This document shows, one piece after another, positions 15,649 through 25,800 of a stretch of DNA of 64,000 nucleotides. This DNA comes from Scatosoma sp045632265. GTDB taxonomy: Bacteria > Bacillota > Clostridia > Christensenellales > Borkfalkiaceae. The stretch is from NCBI GenBank assembly GCA_045632265.1, contig JAZQWG010000003.1, positions 1-64,000 on the forward strand, in the 5' to 3' direction. The position numbers were made by a program, and so were the translations under genes. Each line of letters opens with the position of its first letter. Position 1 is the stretch's first letter. The notes beneath the pieces were generated by a model, which saw only the letters and a program-made list of their open reading frames with translations, was not told the DNA's origin and did not search any database.

Positions 15649-18564
15649 ATGAAAAAGCTTAAAAAACTTCTATTACTCACAATCGCTTGTCTTACCCTTT
15701 TTACGGCAGGCTTAATCACCGCTTGCGACAAGGGCGGTGAACAAACAGGCGGCCCCAACACCGAACAAGGTGGCGGACAACAAGGCGGTGGCAACGGCGG
15801 CGGACAACAAGGCGGTGGCAACGAAAACCCCAGCGAACCCGATCCCGTTTCGTACGTATATAAAATTCGTACGCAATCGGAAGGCGGTTATGGCTTGAAA
15901 GACGTCAACGTAGCCCTTTACGACGGCGAAACGAAGATTGCAGCGCTTAACACCAACAACGACGGCAACGCTTTCTTCACCGAAGAACACGTTTCCACGC
16001 TTGGCAATTATCGCATCGAAGTTTCCAACGCGCCCATTGGTTGGACCCTTAAGGACGACACGATTACCTATCAAACGTCCACCATTTCCGGTTCAAACAC
16101 CAACATCAACTTCGCCGCTTCTATCATCAAAGACCAAAGCACCCCCGAATCGAAGGTGTATCGTCTTGGCGACGTAATGTACGACGTTGATATCACGGCA
16201 GCATCGGGCGAAACGTACACCCTTTCGGAAGTTTTGGAAGAAAAGAAGATGGTGCTTATCAACTTCTGGGCTTCTTGGTGCGGTCCTTGTCAATCGGAAT
16301 TCCCCGCCATGAAAACGGCGTACGATAACTACAAAGACTACGTGGAAGTGTTTGCCGTATCCATCGAATCGAGCGATACGCCCACAAAAATCAACAGGGA
16401 TTACGATTTTAACTTCCCTGCAGTAGGTTTCCCCCACAGTGAAGTTGTCTACTCCCACTTCAATACGAGTGGCGGTATTCCCATGTCCGTAGTTGTGGAC
16501 AGATACGGCGTAATTTCCTATATCCACACGGGTAGCATGGTAGCCGTAGAAGATTTTGAAAACTTGTTCGACAAGTTTATCGCTGACGATTACGTGCAAA
16601 CGGTTATCTCTTCGGAAGAAGGTGGCGGCGGTGAAACGGGTACGTTGGAATGGGCAATCCCCGACGTTTCCAACCCCGACCTTGCGGACGTAAAAGCAGC
16701 CTTCTCGGGCAGCGGCGACGAATTCAAATACAGCTGGGAAGACGATTTGAGATCTTGGCCTTGGCTTATCGGTTCGGATGCAAACGGCGGATATTTGGCA
16801 GCATCGAACAAGCAAATTGATTATTCGTACGCAACCATCAACATCGACTTCACGGCGCAAGCCAACACGGCGCTCGCATTTGATTATTCGATTGCAACGG
16901 AAGCGCTTGCCGATATCCTTTACGTCATGATTGACGGAACGGTTATCCATTCCCTTTCGGGCATGCAAACGGCATGGAAAACGTGTTATAGCTACGTCTT
17001 TGAAGAAGAACACGCGGGCGATCACAGACTTACGCTTATCTTCATGAAAGACGCAACCGATTCGAGCGACGACGACGTATTTGTAAGAAACCTTCGTTTC
17101 GTTGCAAAATCGGATTTGCCTGCAAACACACTTGACTTGAACATTCTTCGTCATGCAGCAACCGAGTGGAACAACCCCGCTTCCTATCAAACGGGCAGCG
17201 AAAAAACGACGAAATTCGACAAGTACGTAAACGTTAAGTTGGGCGCAGACGGTTATTACCACGTAATCCCCGACAACGCACCTGAAAATTACGTAGTAGA
17301 TCTCAACAGCGATCCCCTTCTTTTTGCTGACATCATGAACAGCACCCGTTGGAATAAGTACGACTTGTGGCAACTTGCCTATAACGGCTTACTTGTTTAC
17401 TACGGCTTCAATTTGAAAGACGCAGTTGAACAATTTGCTTGGGCGGCAAACGAATCGAGCAACGGCTTCATGCCCGTCACGCCCGATTTGAAGGAACTTT
17501 TGGATATTATCGCACAAATTGACAACGTTTACGGTCAAGCAAAAGACCAAAACGACAACAATTCCCGTGTGAACTTCTTCGACGAAAAGTGCCACTTGTC
17601 CTATTATGAAAACGAGTGGTTGGAATTCTGTGTATATTACGACCACTACGGCGATACCCCTATTATGGGCGATCCCACGGTTGGTATTACCTACGAAGGC
17701 GCAATTGAAATTTTTGAAGGTGTAAACCATATCAACTGCTTCAAGTCTATGGTTCCCGTAGGTATCAAACACAAGTTCACGCCGACGAAATCGGGCGTTT
17801 ACCACTTCTACTCTATGGTAGATCCCCAGTTCTCTGACACGAACGAAAAATACAACCCTCAAATGTGGCTTGTAGACAGCGATAAGCAAACCTTCCTTGC
17901 TGAAAATGAAGATTACTTAATTCACCACACGGGCAACCCCGAAAACTTTGACATTAAGTATTATTTGGAAGCAGGCAAGACGTACTACTGCTTGTTCGCA
18001 TTCTTCCTTAACGCTACGGGCGAATTCGATATGAGCATCGAATACCTTGGCGAATATTACGCAAACTTGACCAACTGCGCTATCGGCCCTTACACCATGA
18101 ACATGGTGACGAGCGAAACGTACGTGCCTAATGCGAAAAACATTATTTACGACGAATCGCGCGACTTGTACCGCGTAGCAAATAAAGAAGGCGTATTCCT
18201 TGGCGATATTTACGATGACTTGGACGACTCGGTTTACTGGGATTTGGCTAGCCCCACCTACTTGTTCCCCTCCAACACGTTGAAATCGTACATTGATACG
18301 TACTCCAACTACAAAGACCAAACGAAACGCTTGTTCTATCTCCCCGATGGAAAGGGCGGCATGAAAGACTATTCCGAAATCATGAGCGATTATCTCTTCG
18401 AGGCGGAATTGCAAGACGGCGCATTGCACGGCAAGGTTGCCCTCAACGCCGAATTGATGCATATCATTCTTGAATTCGCAAAGAAATACGACGGCTTCGG
18501 CGGCGTACCTAATTCTTGGCAAATGATGTGTTATTACTATCAACCTATCGGTCAAAACAGCTAA
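15649..18564 (+). CDS. Large lipoprotein with TlpA-type thioredoxin domain
   Basis: The 971-residue precursor has a lipobox ITAC (Cys about 26) followed by DKGG and a Gly/Gln low-complexity linker. In order it then has a prealbumin-like domain (about 65-165), a TlpA/ResA-like thioredoxin domain (about 178-325) with the active-site WCGPC at about 208 and a cis-Pro loop GGIPMSVVVDRYG, and a long C-terminal half with a beta-sandwich-like region (about 330-510) and segments I do not recognise. It should act outside the cell membrane as a thiol reductant or disulphide exchanger. The convergent operon at 20129-22581 encodes a membrane redox module with another TlpA protein. The accessory domains may bind a target surface or polymer; the substrate is unknown. 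Confidence 0.82.
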   Translation: MKKLKKLLLLTIACLTLFTAGLITACDKGGEQTGGPNTEQGGGQQGGGNGGGQQGGGNENPSEPDPVSYVYKIRTQSEGGYGLKDVNVALYDGETKIAALNTNNDGNAFFTEEHVSTLGNYRIEVSNAPIGWTLKDDTITYQTSTISGSNTNINFAASIIKDQSTPESKVYRLGDVMYDVDITAASGETYTLSEVLEEKKMVLINFWASWCGPCQSEFPAMKTAYDNYKDYVEVFAVSIESSDTPTKINRDYDFNFPAVGFPHSEVVYSHFNTSGGIPMSVVVDRYGVISYIHTGSMVAVEDFENLFDKFIADDYVQTVISSEEGGGGETGTLEWAIPDVSNPDLADVKAAFSGSGDEFKYSWEDDLRSWPWLIGSDANGGYLAASNKQIDYSYATINIDFTAQANTALAFDYSIATEALADILYVMIDGTVIHSLSGMQTAWKTCYSYVFEEEHAGDHRLTLIFMKDATDSSDDDVFVRNLRFVAKSDLPANTLDLNILRHAATEWNNPASYQTGSEKTTKFDKYVNVKLGADGYYHVIPDNAPENYVVDLNSDPLLFADIMNSTRWNKYDLWQLAYNGLLVYYGFNLKDAVEQFAWAANESSNGFMPVTPDLKELLDIIAQIDNVYGQAKDQNDNNSRVNFFDEKCHLSYYENEWLEFCVYYDHYGDTPIMGDPTVGITYEGAIEIFEGVNHINCFKSMVPVGIKHKFTPTKSGVYHFYSMVDPQFSDTNEKYNPQMWLVDSDKQTFLAENEDYLIHHTGNPENFDIKYYLEAGKTYYCLFAFFLNATGEFDMSIEYLGEYYANLTNCAIGPYTMNMVTSETYVPNAKNIIYDESRDLYRVANKEGVFLGDIYDDLDDSVYWDLASPTYLFPSNTLKSYIDTYSNYKDQTKRLFYLPDGKGGMKDYSEIMSDYLFEAELQDGALHGKVALNAELMHIILEFAKKYDGFGGVPNSWQMMCYYYQPIGQNS

Positions 18565-18581
18565 TCTACACGGAGAACATT

Positions 18582-20006
18582 ATGAAACTTTGGAAAAAAC
18601 TTACCACTTTGTTGCTCGCTTTGACGATGAGCGCTTCTTGCGCTCTTGTCCTTGCTTGCGACAAGGGTGGCAACGATGGCGATGCTGGCACCGAACAAGG
18701 CGGCAACGGGGGCGAACAGCAAGGCGGCGGTCCGCAAGGCCCCACCTATCAACAATTCACCTACGACGTCGATTCCAGCGAACCGGTTGGCAGCGCATAC
18801 AACCGTTATTGCGGACAAGAAGGATATTACCAAATCGAGCTTGCAGCAGGCACGACGAGATATTATTCCTTCGCCGTTTCGCAAGCGGGACAATACGCTT
18901 TGGAAACGTTGGAAGCAAAAAGCGGCATCACCATTGAACGTTGCGATGCGAGCGCACACTACATTGCGCCCAACACTTACCCTGCAACCGTGAAAGAAGA
19001 CGGCACTCTTTTCTCCGACGTGCATTGTTCCGAATCCCATTACAGCACGTCTTGGCGAGCAACGTATAAAATCACCTCGAGCATCGACGGCATCCTTCCC
19101 GTGCGTTTCTACCGCTTTGGCGAACCGTTGAGAGAGCCTGCGCATTTGCCCCCCGTTGAAATGACGGCAAGCGAAATTGTCGGCAAGGCAAAAGATGCGG
19201 ATTTGGAATACGTACTTACGGAAGTCCCCTTCCTTTCATCGGACAATCCTAAATATTTCTACGACGCTGATTATGAAATGACCTTCATCGATCTGGTTTC
19301 AGGTGAAGAAAAGACAGCGAAAGGTTTCTATCGCTACGGCGAAGAGGGAGATGACAGCGCTCCCGTTATTTATGCAGCAATCACTGCCCCTTCCCGCTAT
19401 CTTGAAATTCCTTTCCCCCAAATCATCACCAAAGGCGGCTCGTTGAAATTGTACGATTATACGGACACCGCAGGCGATTATCATTACAAGGATTACACCA
19501 ACTTCCTTCTTAACAACGGCGGCAATATCTATTACCCCGAAAACGCAACAAACCCCGTTTTATCGCCCGGCGACGCAACCAAAAACTGTTATATGAACGT
19601 GACGAATTCGGACGGCGTTTTCCCCGTAACCCAAGAATTATTTGAGTTCTTGTCCATGTACACCAAGAGCAATGCTCCTTACGTAGAAGGCGGAACAATC
19701 GCAAGCAAAAATTACTGGTTGGCACCTTGCTTTATCTACGAAAGACAAATGCTCTTAAACGTTGGCGAAAACGTTGTAACGGCAAGCAAGACGGAAACGG
19801 CGTTCACTTTGAAAGTGGAAACGGCGGGCACCTATCAAATCGTTGGTTCGCAAGACTTGTACGTGTACGTGAACGGCGTAAACTACGGCACGACGGCTAA
19901 CCCCTTCCCTATCACGTTGGACGTTCCCGCGGAAGGTATCACTTTGTTGTTGAAAGCACGCAGCGAAGGCAATTACACCCTTACCGTGACGAAAATAACC
20001 GAATAA
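18582..20006 (+). CDS. Surface lipoprotein, beta-rich (unknown function)
   Basis: The 474-residue precursor has a signal peptide with lipobox VLAC (Cys about 27) followed by DKGG and a Gly-rich linker similar to the upstream lipoprotein. The rest lacks cysteine-based active sites and looks beta-rich, with YYSFAVSQAGQYALETLEA (about 90-108) typical of pre-peptidase or sandwich-like domains and a related C-terminal TAGTYQIVGSQDLYVYVNG stretch. I start at 18582, where CGGAGAA lies upstream; an in-frame ATG at 18516 overlaps the previous gene and would bury the signal peptide. It is the last gene of the operon. Function not recognised. Confidence 0.75.
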   Translation: MKLWKKLTTLLLALTMSASCALVLACDKGGNDGDAGTEQGGNGGEQQGGGPQGPTYQQFTYDVDSSEPVGSAYNRYCGQEGYYQIELAAGTTRYYSFAVSQAGQYALETLEAKSGITIERCDASAHYIAPNTYPATVKEDGTLFSDVHCSESHYSTSWRATYKITSSIDGILPVRFYRFGEPLREPAHLPPVEMTASEIVGKAKDADLEYVLTEVPFLSSDNPKYFYDADYEMTFIDLVSGEEKTAKGFYRYGEEGDDSAPVIYAAITAPSRYLEIPFPQIITKGGSLKLYDYTDTAGDYHYKDYTNFLLNNGGNIYYPENATNPVLSPGDATKNCYMNVTNSDGVFPVTQELFEFLSMYTKSNAPYVEGGTIASKNYWLAPCFIYERQMLLNVGENVVTASKTETAFTLKVETAGTYQIVGSQDLYVYVNGVNYGTTANPFPITLDVPAEGITLLLKARSEGNYTLTVTKITE

Positions 20007-20026
20007 CACGCAATAAAACAATAAAA

Positions 20027-20056
20027 AATCTGGCGAGCGTTCGCCAGATTTTTTTG
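20027..20056 (+). terminator. Terminator of the lipoprotein operon
   Basis: The stem AATCTGGCGA/TCGCCAGATT is followed by TTTTTG. Confidence 0.9.
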
Positions 20057-20082
20057 CATTAAAAACAATGCTTTGTATTAAA

Positions 20083-20108
20083 AAACAAGCCTTTGGAAAG
20101 GCTTGTTT
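20083..20108 (-). terminator. Terminator of the membrane redox operon
   Basis: The 12-bp stem AAACAAGCCTTT/AAAGGCTTGTTT is followed on the minus strand by TTTAATAC. Confidence 0.85.
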
Positions 20109-20128
20109 TTATTTATGTTATTCGATAA

Positions 20129-20758
20129 TTATTCGCCCAAATACGGCAATACAAGCGCTTCTAATTCAGCATACGTCATACTATCCGCAACCACTTCTAC
20201 CACCTTTCCCGTGCGGTCGATAACCACCGTGACGGGCAAGCTTCCCGACGTATCATAGCGTTTCAAAACGTCGTTTGTTTTGTCGTATTTTGCAAAGGTA
20301 CACGTGAACTCGTTCCACGTATTGTAATATTGTTGATAATCTTTATCCTTGGCGTTATTCAACTCCGCATCCAAAAGCTGTTGCGCCGTCATGGACACGT
20401 CCGTGCTGACGATAACCACTTCCAAGCCTTGGTCTTTATATTCTTCGTAGAATTCGTTAAAGTGGGGGATTTCTTCCTTACAAGGCTGACACCAAACCGC
20501 CCAGAAGTTGAGCACGACAACGTCGCCGATTGCATCGTCAAGCGTGAACGTCTTGCCTTCGTCAATCGCAAAGCTGCCGTTTTCAATTTTGTACACCGTA
20601 TCAAGACGCATAACGGAGTTCGTATCTTCTGCGCCGTCGTCCAAATCGCTTGCTTGTTCGTAGATGAAATTGTAATACACCAAGCCGCCGCAAAGAAGCG
20701 CACCCGCAAGCGTATAAGCGCCTATTTTAAGCCATTTGTTTTTGTTAAGCTTCTTCAT
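20129..20758 (-). CDS. Membrane-anchored TlpA/ResA-like thioredoxin
   Basis: The 209-residue protein has one N-terminal transmembrane anchor (about 9-30) and an extracytoplasmic thioredoxin-fold domain. The active site is WCQPC near residue 90, a non-standard spacing pair (QP in place of GP), and GSLPVTVVIDRTG supplies the cis-Pro loop near 175. A long helical insertion (LLDAELNNAKDKDYQQYYNTW, split here by its residues about 130-150) separates the halves. It would reduce thiols or disulphides outside the membrane. Its start overlaps the end of the 4Fe-4S membrane protein gene by 14 bases, so the two are translationally coupled. No CcdA-type electron donor is visible nearby. Confidence 0.88.
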   Translation of the reverse strand: MKKLNKNKWLKIGAYTLAGALLCGGLVYYNFIYEQASDLDDGAEDTNSVMRLDTVYKIENGSFAIDEGKTFTLDDAIGDVVVLNFWAVWCQPCKEEIPHFNEFYEEYKDQGLEVVIVSTDVSMTAQQLLDAELNNAKDKDYQQYYNTWNEFTCTFAKYDKTNDVLKRYDTSGSLPVTVVIDRTGKVVEVVADSMTYAELEALVLPYLGE

Positions 20759-21758
20759 CGGTTTGCACCTCCAAAGCCGTATTTTGCGCCGTTTCTACGC
20801 TTTCAACGTCCGTTGATTGCGTATCTACCCCCTCCGTTTTCGGTTTTACCATGCCAAGCAAGTTAATTCCTTCCGATTGAATAGGCATATCCGTATCGTT
20901 CTTTTTCACAAACAATTTTGCGCCCTTCCAGCTAATTGCTTTCGTGGGGCAAACGGAGATACATTTGCCGCATTGAATACATTCGTGGTCGCCCACCGTC
21001 TTGATATCCATCGGGCATACGCCTTGGCAAAGTCCGCAATCGGTACATTTCGTCTTATCAAGTTTTACACCCAAAAGCGCAATTTTATTGAAGAAGCCGT
21101 ACAATGCGCCAAGCGGGCAAAGGAAACGGCAGAATGTTCTATAACAGAAGATAGAAAGCACCACAATGATGATAAGCATCATAAACTTCCACGTAAAGAA
21201 GGGGCCAAGCGTAGCAAGCCAGCCCTCGTTCGTAGGGAAGGATAACAAGCCCGCCATCGTGCCTGCGGGGCAAATATATTCGCAAAAACCGGGTACGGTG
21301 AACATCAAAGGCACAATCACTACAAGCGCAACCAAAATGAAATATTTCACAAAGGAAAGCGCACGAGTGATTTTGCTCTTCTTAATCTTGGGCGTTTTAA
21401 TCTTATACAGCAAGTCTTGTCCAAGACCTACGGGGCAAAGCCAACCGCAAATCGTTCTGCCAAGCATCAAAGCAAAAAGTGCCAAAATACCGATGACGTA
21501 CGTGGGCGTTCTTACGTTGGACGCCGACAAAGCGTTTTGCAATGAGCCAAGCGGACAAGCACCGATTGCGCCGGGGCAAGAATAGCAGTTAAGCCCGGGC
21601 ATACACAATTTTTTGCTGTTGCCTTGGTACATTTTGCCCGTGATAAAGCCCTTCACGTATGCGTTATGTAATAATGCTGCGTATAACTGGATAATTCTAC
21701 GCTTGCTGGGCAAATGGTTGACTATCCAAGTTTTCACTTTACTAAAAAATTTCTTCAT
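20745..21758 (-). CDS. NapH-like polytopic membrane protein with 4Fe-4S clusters
   Basis: The 337-residue protein has about five transmembrane helices and several cysteine motifs. It has CYSCPGAIGACPLG near the N-terminus (about 53-66), membrane-side CGWLCP, CEYICP and CRFLCPLGA motifs as in NapH/NosR proteins, and two classical ferredoxin motifs CTDCGLCQGVCP (about 239-250) and CIQCGKCISVCP (about 259-270). It should pass electrons from the cytosol to the outer face of the membrane. Upstream is a membrane protein ending in CKQC (4-base gap) and downstream is the TlpA-like protein (14-base overlap), which together form an electron-transfer unit. The acidic Thr/Glu-rich tail after residue 300 is not a known domain. 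Confidence 0.87.
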   Translation of the reverse strand: MKKFFSKVKTWIVNHLPSKRRIIQLYAALLHNAYVKGFITGKMYQGNSKKLCMPGLNCYSCPGAIGACPLGSLQNALSASNVRTPTYVIGILALFALMLGRTICGWLCPVGLGQDLLYKIKTPKIKKSKITRALSFVKYFILVALVVIVPLMFTVPGFCEYICPAGTMAGLLSFPTNEGWLATLGPFFTWKFMMLIIIVVLSIFCYRTFCRFLCPLGALYGFFNKIALLGVKLDKTKCTDCGLCQGVCPMDIKTVGDHECIQCGKCISVCPTKAISWKGAKLFVKKNDTDMPIQSEGINLLGMVKPKTEGVDTQSTDVESVETAQNTALEVQTDEEA

Positions 21759-21762
21759 TGGC

Positions 21763-22581
21763 TCAACCTATCCCTATACATTGTTTACAAATGTTTACGC
21801 CCTTTTCAAGCACGGCAAGCACACCACCGTTGTAAATGCCTACAATTACGAACACTACGCCTACAACCGCAATCGCAACTCTTATTCCAAGCACAAACCA
21901 TTTATTGTGTACAAACGCAAATTTCTTTGCAAGCACGCTTTTAAGCGTGGTTTTTTCTTCTTTATTCGCTACCTTTACGCCCTTTCTCGCATTTTCAGCG
22001 ATTTCCGTCTTTGCAAGCACAATTTCTTTTTTGTACGCGCCTTGCGTGAAATAGCCCGTGCCGATCATCAAGGCAACCGCCGCCAACGTCCAAAGCAGCG
22101 CACGGATAATGCGTTCCGCTTCTTCGTGTTCGTGTAAAAATCCACTCTTTGCCGCAAGTTTCACGTCCGCAATCATGTACACAAGTGAAACGACCACGCA
22201 AGCAAGCACGACGATAGCGCAAGCAAGGGAAGCCACCAAGCGTTGTTTTTGATACTTTTCACGTTCTTTCGAGTTTGCGGGCAAACGCTTGTTCAAACGT
22301 TCAAGCGTGCATTTGACGTCAACGTATGCCGTCGTTTTTGCCTTGGGCGCAGGATAAATGCAAGCAAGTACGCCTGCAGCCACAACCGCCGCCAACCAAA
22401 TGTAAACGGGCACGGCGATTTGGCGGAAATGTTGGGCAATACGTTCTACCGTGTACGCCCTATCCCCGTGTGAAAAGATACGCCATGCTTGTATGATAAA
22501 CACCAAGCCGACAACCACCGTCCAAACGGCGATAAATATGCCAAAGCCCTTGCGTAAATTGTTTTTCGCCTTATCCGTCAT
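21763..22581 (-). CDS. Five-helix membrane protein with C-terminal CxxC (unknown, redox-linked)
   Basis: The 272-residue protein has about five transmembrane helices and ends in INICKQCIGIG-like sequence (exactly VNICKQCIGIG), so a CKQC pair sits at the very C-terminus just after the last helix. That position would put a redox-active thiol pair at the membrane surface. It is the first gene of the operon with the NapH-like 4Fe-4S protein and the TlpA-like protein, which supports a thiol electron-relay role (inference). The ATG at 22581 has GAGGTG 7 bases upstream; an in-frame ATG at 22608 has no such site. I recognise the C-terminal pattern as common in Clostridia but cannot name a characterised family. 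Confidence 0.75.
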   Translation of the reverse strand: MTDKAKNNLRKGFGIFIAVWTVVVGLVFIIQAWRIFSHGDRAYTVERIAQHFRQIAVPVYIWLAAVVAAGVLACIYPAPKAKTTAYVDVKCTLERLNKRLPANSKEREKYQKQRLVASLACAIVVLACVVVSLVYMIADVKLAAKSGFLHEHEEAERIIRALLWTLAAVALMIGTGYFTQGAYKKEIVLAKTEIAENARKGVKVANKEEKTTLKSVLAKKFAFVHNKWFVLGIRVAIAVVGVVFVIVGIYNGGVLAVLEKGVNICKQCIGIG

Positions 22582-22628
22582 AAGCACCTCTTTGCTTTTA
22601 CTGCTCAATTTTTTGCGCAGATATAATT

Positions 22629-22657
22629 ATTATATACTATCCGCCCTTTTCTGTCAA
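22629..22657 (-). promoter_or_regulatory. Promoter of the membrane redox operon
   Basis: Minus strand consensus TTGACA (22652-22657), 17-base spacer, TATAAT (22629-22634), about 40 bases before the first start codon. Confidence 0.78.
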
Positions 22658-22731
22658 GCAATTACGAAAAGCGGAGCAAGCTTTTTCCGTAGGAAAATAT
22701 AATAAAAACGCCGATTTTTCCTAAAAATTTC

Positions 22732-22760
22732 TTGTGTTTTTTTTCAATATATAGTATAAT
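22732..22760 (+). promoter_or_regulatory. Promoter and structured leader of the GLUG lipoprotein gene
   Basis: TTGTGT (22732-22737), 17-base spacer, TATAAT (22755-22760). The roughly 95-base leader contains a TTGCGC/GCGCAA hairpin and a small CCCTT/AAGGG hairpin before the ribosome binding site; neither has a T-run strong enough to call an attenuator. Confidence 0.6.
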
Positions 22761-22861
22761 AGTGTTGTATTGTTAAATGGGGTATTGCGCAGCTGTAATC
22801 AAAAAGCGCAAAATCCCGCAAAAAGAATTAACCCTTTTTATAAGGGCTTTACGGAGTATAT

Positions 22862-25800
22862 ATGAGAAAAACTATTCTTGCGTTATTACTGGCTTTTTCC
22901 GCAACGCTTGCATTTGCGGCAATCGGTTGCGATAAGGGCCCCGATAACACACCCACCGAAAACGTCGGTGGCGGCACGGACAACGGAGCAGGCAACACCG
23001 ACAGCGCAAATCAATGCACTGTCACGTTCACTTCGGGCGAAGGTTATAAAGTTGTTGGCAACAATATCTCGTTTGACCAAAACGACAACTGCTATAAAGC
23101 GAGCGTAAAAGAAAACGGCACGCTTAAATTCTCGGTGGAATTAGGCGCTTTCTATTCGGGCACCCCTATCGTCACCGTGAACAACGTTGCGCTTTCCGAC
23201 ACCAACGGCGAATACAGCATGATTATCACGCGCGATATCGATATTTCTATTACGGGCGTGAAAAAGGCAAGATCGGCGATGGTTGGTTCGGGTACGTTTG
23301 AAGATGCGTACGTTGTGTCCGAGCCTATTGATTTGGTGCATATCGCTGAACAAGTAAATGCGGGCAACCAAAAATATGCAAAGGCGTATTACGTACTCGC
23401 AAACGACATCGATTTCAAAGGCGAAGAAATCACCCCTATCGGGACGACGGAAAACCCCTTCAGCGGTTGTTTTAGCTGTCTTACCAACTCGGAAACGGGT
23501 GCAATGGAAAGATTTGCAATTTCCAACTTCAAAATCAATGCGGACGATAAAAACTACGTAGGGCTTTTCGGCTGCGTGCAAGTAGATTTGTCCGTGACGA
23601 GCAGCGGCTTGTTCTACGGCGTGCGTATCGACAACTTTGAAATCAACGCGGCTACGGCAAAGCTTGGCAAGGGCAACCGTAATATCTACTGCGGCGGCTT
23701 AATCGGCTACGGGCTTGGTACGCGTATGTATCTTTGCGATGCAACGAACGGCACGATTAACATCACTGCCGACCCTTCCGAATTCTCCTTCGTAGGCGGT
23801 TTGGTAGGCGTTCAACAAAGCTATTACATGGCGGAATACGATCAATACTTCACAGCGGAAACGGCGTATGCAACCGTTGACGTGGACGTAAACGTCGTAA
23901 GCGGTACTACCCTTTATGCGGGCGGTATTGCCGGTTATTTGTACACCAACTCCTTTGCTTGCCCTTCCTATATCCACAACTCCTACGCAACGGGCAACGT
24001 TAGCGGTGCAATCCGTACGGGCGGCATCGTCGGCGGACTTGGTCAATACACCTCCGTTGCAACTTGCTATTCGTCGGGCAACGTGACGGCGGACGTTAAA
24101 CTCACATCCAAAGTTGAAGGCTATTCCGCTGAACATTGTATCGCGTATGCGGGCGGTATTGCTGGCTACGGCGAAAACGACACGATTGTAAACGACTGTT
24201 TCGCTGTTGGTACGATTACGGCAAAAGCAGTTGACGGCGTAGATGCACAAAAGACGGGACACGCTATCGCGGGCGGCGATGAAGACGGCAAGATGTCCGC
24301 TGCGGCAAGAAAGTACGTTGTGCGCGATTGCCTTGGCAGCATAGATAAAGCCACGATGAAAGAAACGCTTGCGGAAATCGGTTGGCACGAATATAACTGG
24401 GTTTTCCCCGTAAATGGTTATCCCACCATCAATTATGAAGCAAGCGGCGACAGCGTTTCTATTAAGACGACGGTTGAATTTATTAACAAGGACGGCGAAC
24501 CTGTAAGAACGGGCGGCGCAACGAGCACCAGCTATTCTTATACGGACATGTACGCACCTATTGCGAGCGCGTTTGTTGACGGTTTCTTGTCTATGTACGA
24601 AACGGCGGACGATAGAAGAAACCTTTCGTTTGGCTACTTCTTCGATGCGGCATGCACACAACCCGTTCCCTATTCTTACATCTCCACTCGCAACTCTACG
24701 TTGTACATGGGCTTCACCGACCCTGCGGAAATCCTTGGCGAATATGCTTTCGCCGTGAAGAACTCTGCAAACAAGATTTATATTACCTTGAAAGCGGACG
24801 GCACGGTAGTTTACACGGACGGCGACAACGTACAAACGACAACCTATCAATACGACGGCGAAACGTTGGTTATTGAAGCGGCAAGACTTGCAAGATATTT
24901 CACGGGCGCAGTTAAGAAAGACCAAAGCATAAACGAAGACACGAACTTCGATGCAAACCGTTATGAAAAATATTATTTCAAAGGCGTAATCACCGAAGCG
25001 GGCTTGGAACTTTACGACGGCACGTATTTCACGAAAGATGCTCCTTTGGTTGCTTACGCCCCCACCGAATTTACCAAACTCGGTTCGTACTACGTAAACG
25101 ATAACGATAGAATTTACGAATACGTATTCCTTCCCGACGGAACGGGCACGAAAGACGGACGTAAGTTTACCTACACCTATGAAAACGGCGTAATCACGAT
25201 TGACGGCAGAACGACGCTTAACGAAAGCGATTTGTTGGAATACTGCGCTTTGAAAGGCACGTGGAACAACTCTGCGTTCGTCAACAGCGTATTCTATTTC
25301 GACGGCATCGACACGTGGAAACAATACACCACCGTTTATAAGCGCAATATGCAAACGGGCAGCGTATCCGCAACCCCCGAAAACCTTATCGACGGCACCT
25401 TCTCCACCACCGACGGCATTACGTACGTATTGAAGACCAAGAACGGCGACGATTATGCAAGCGTACAATTCGACGAATTTGGCTTCTTGAAAGTGACCTA
25501 TGCAAACGGCGACAACGAGAAATTCTCCGTTGAACACTCGCTTGTAGGCAAATGGAGTGGCAGCGGCGTTGAAATGCAACTCTTTGGTGTAAACGAAAAC
25601 GGCGTTGGCGAAGCGGTTGTAAACTTCACCCGTCTTAACATTTCGTACGACTTGACGTATGCAATCAGCGAAACGGTTGCACCTTACACCTACCTTTGCT
25701 TGTATTATGAAGGCAGCCTTTTCGGCTACTTCGCATTCGACGAATTCTCGAACGCATTGCAAGCAACGATGTTCGACCCTTCGAGCATGGAAGGCGGCTA

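Noticed and set aside
18516..18581. Upstream start for the third lipoprotein
   Set aside because: It overlaps the previous gene, lacks a ribosome binding site and would hide the lipoprotein signal peptide; the ATG at 18582 has CGGAGAA.
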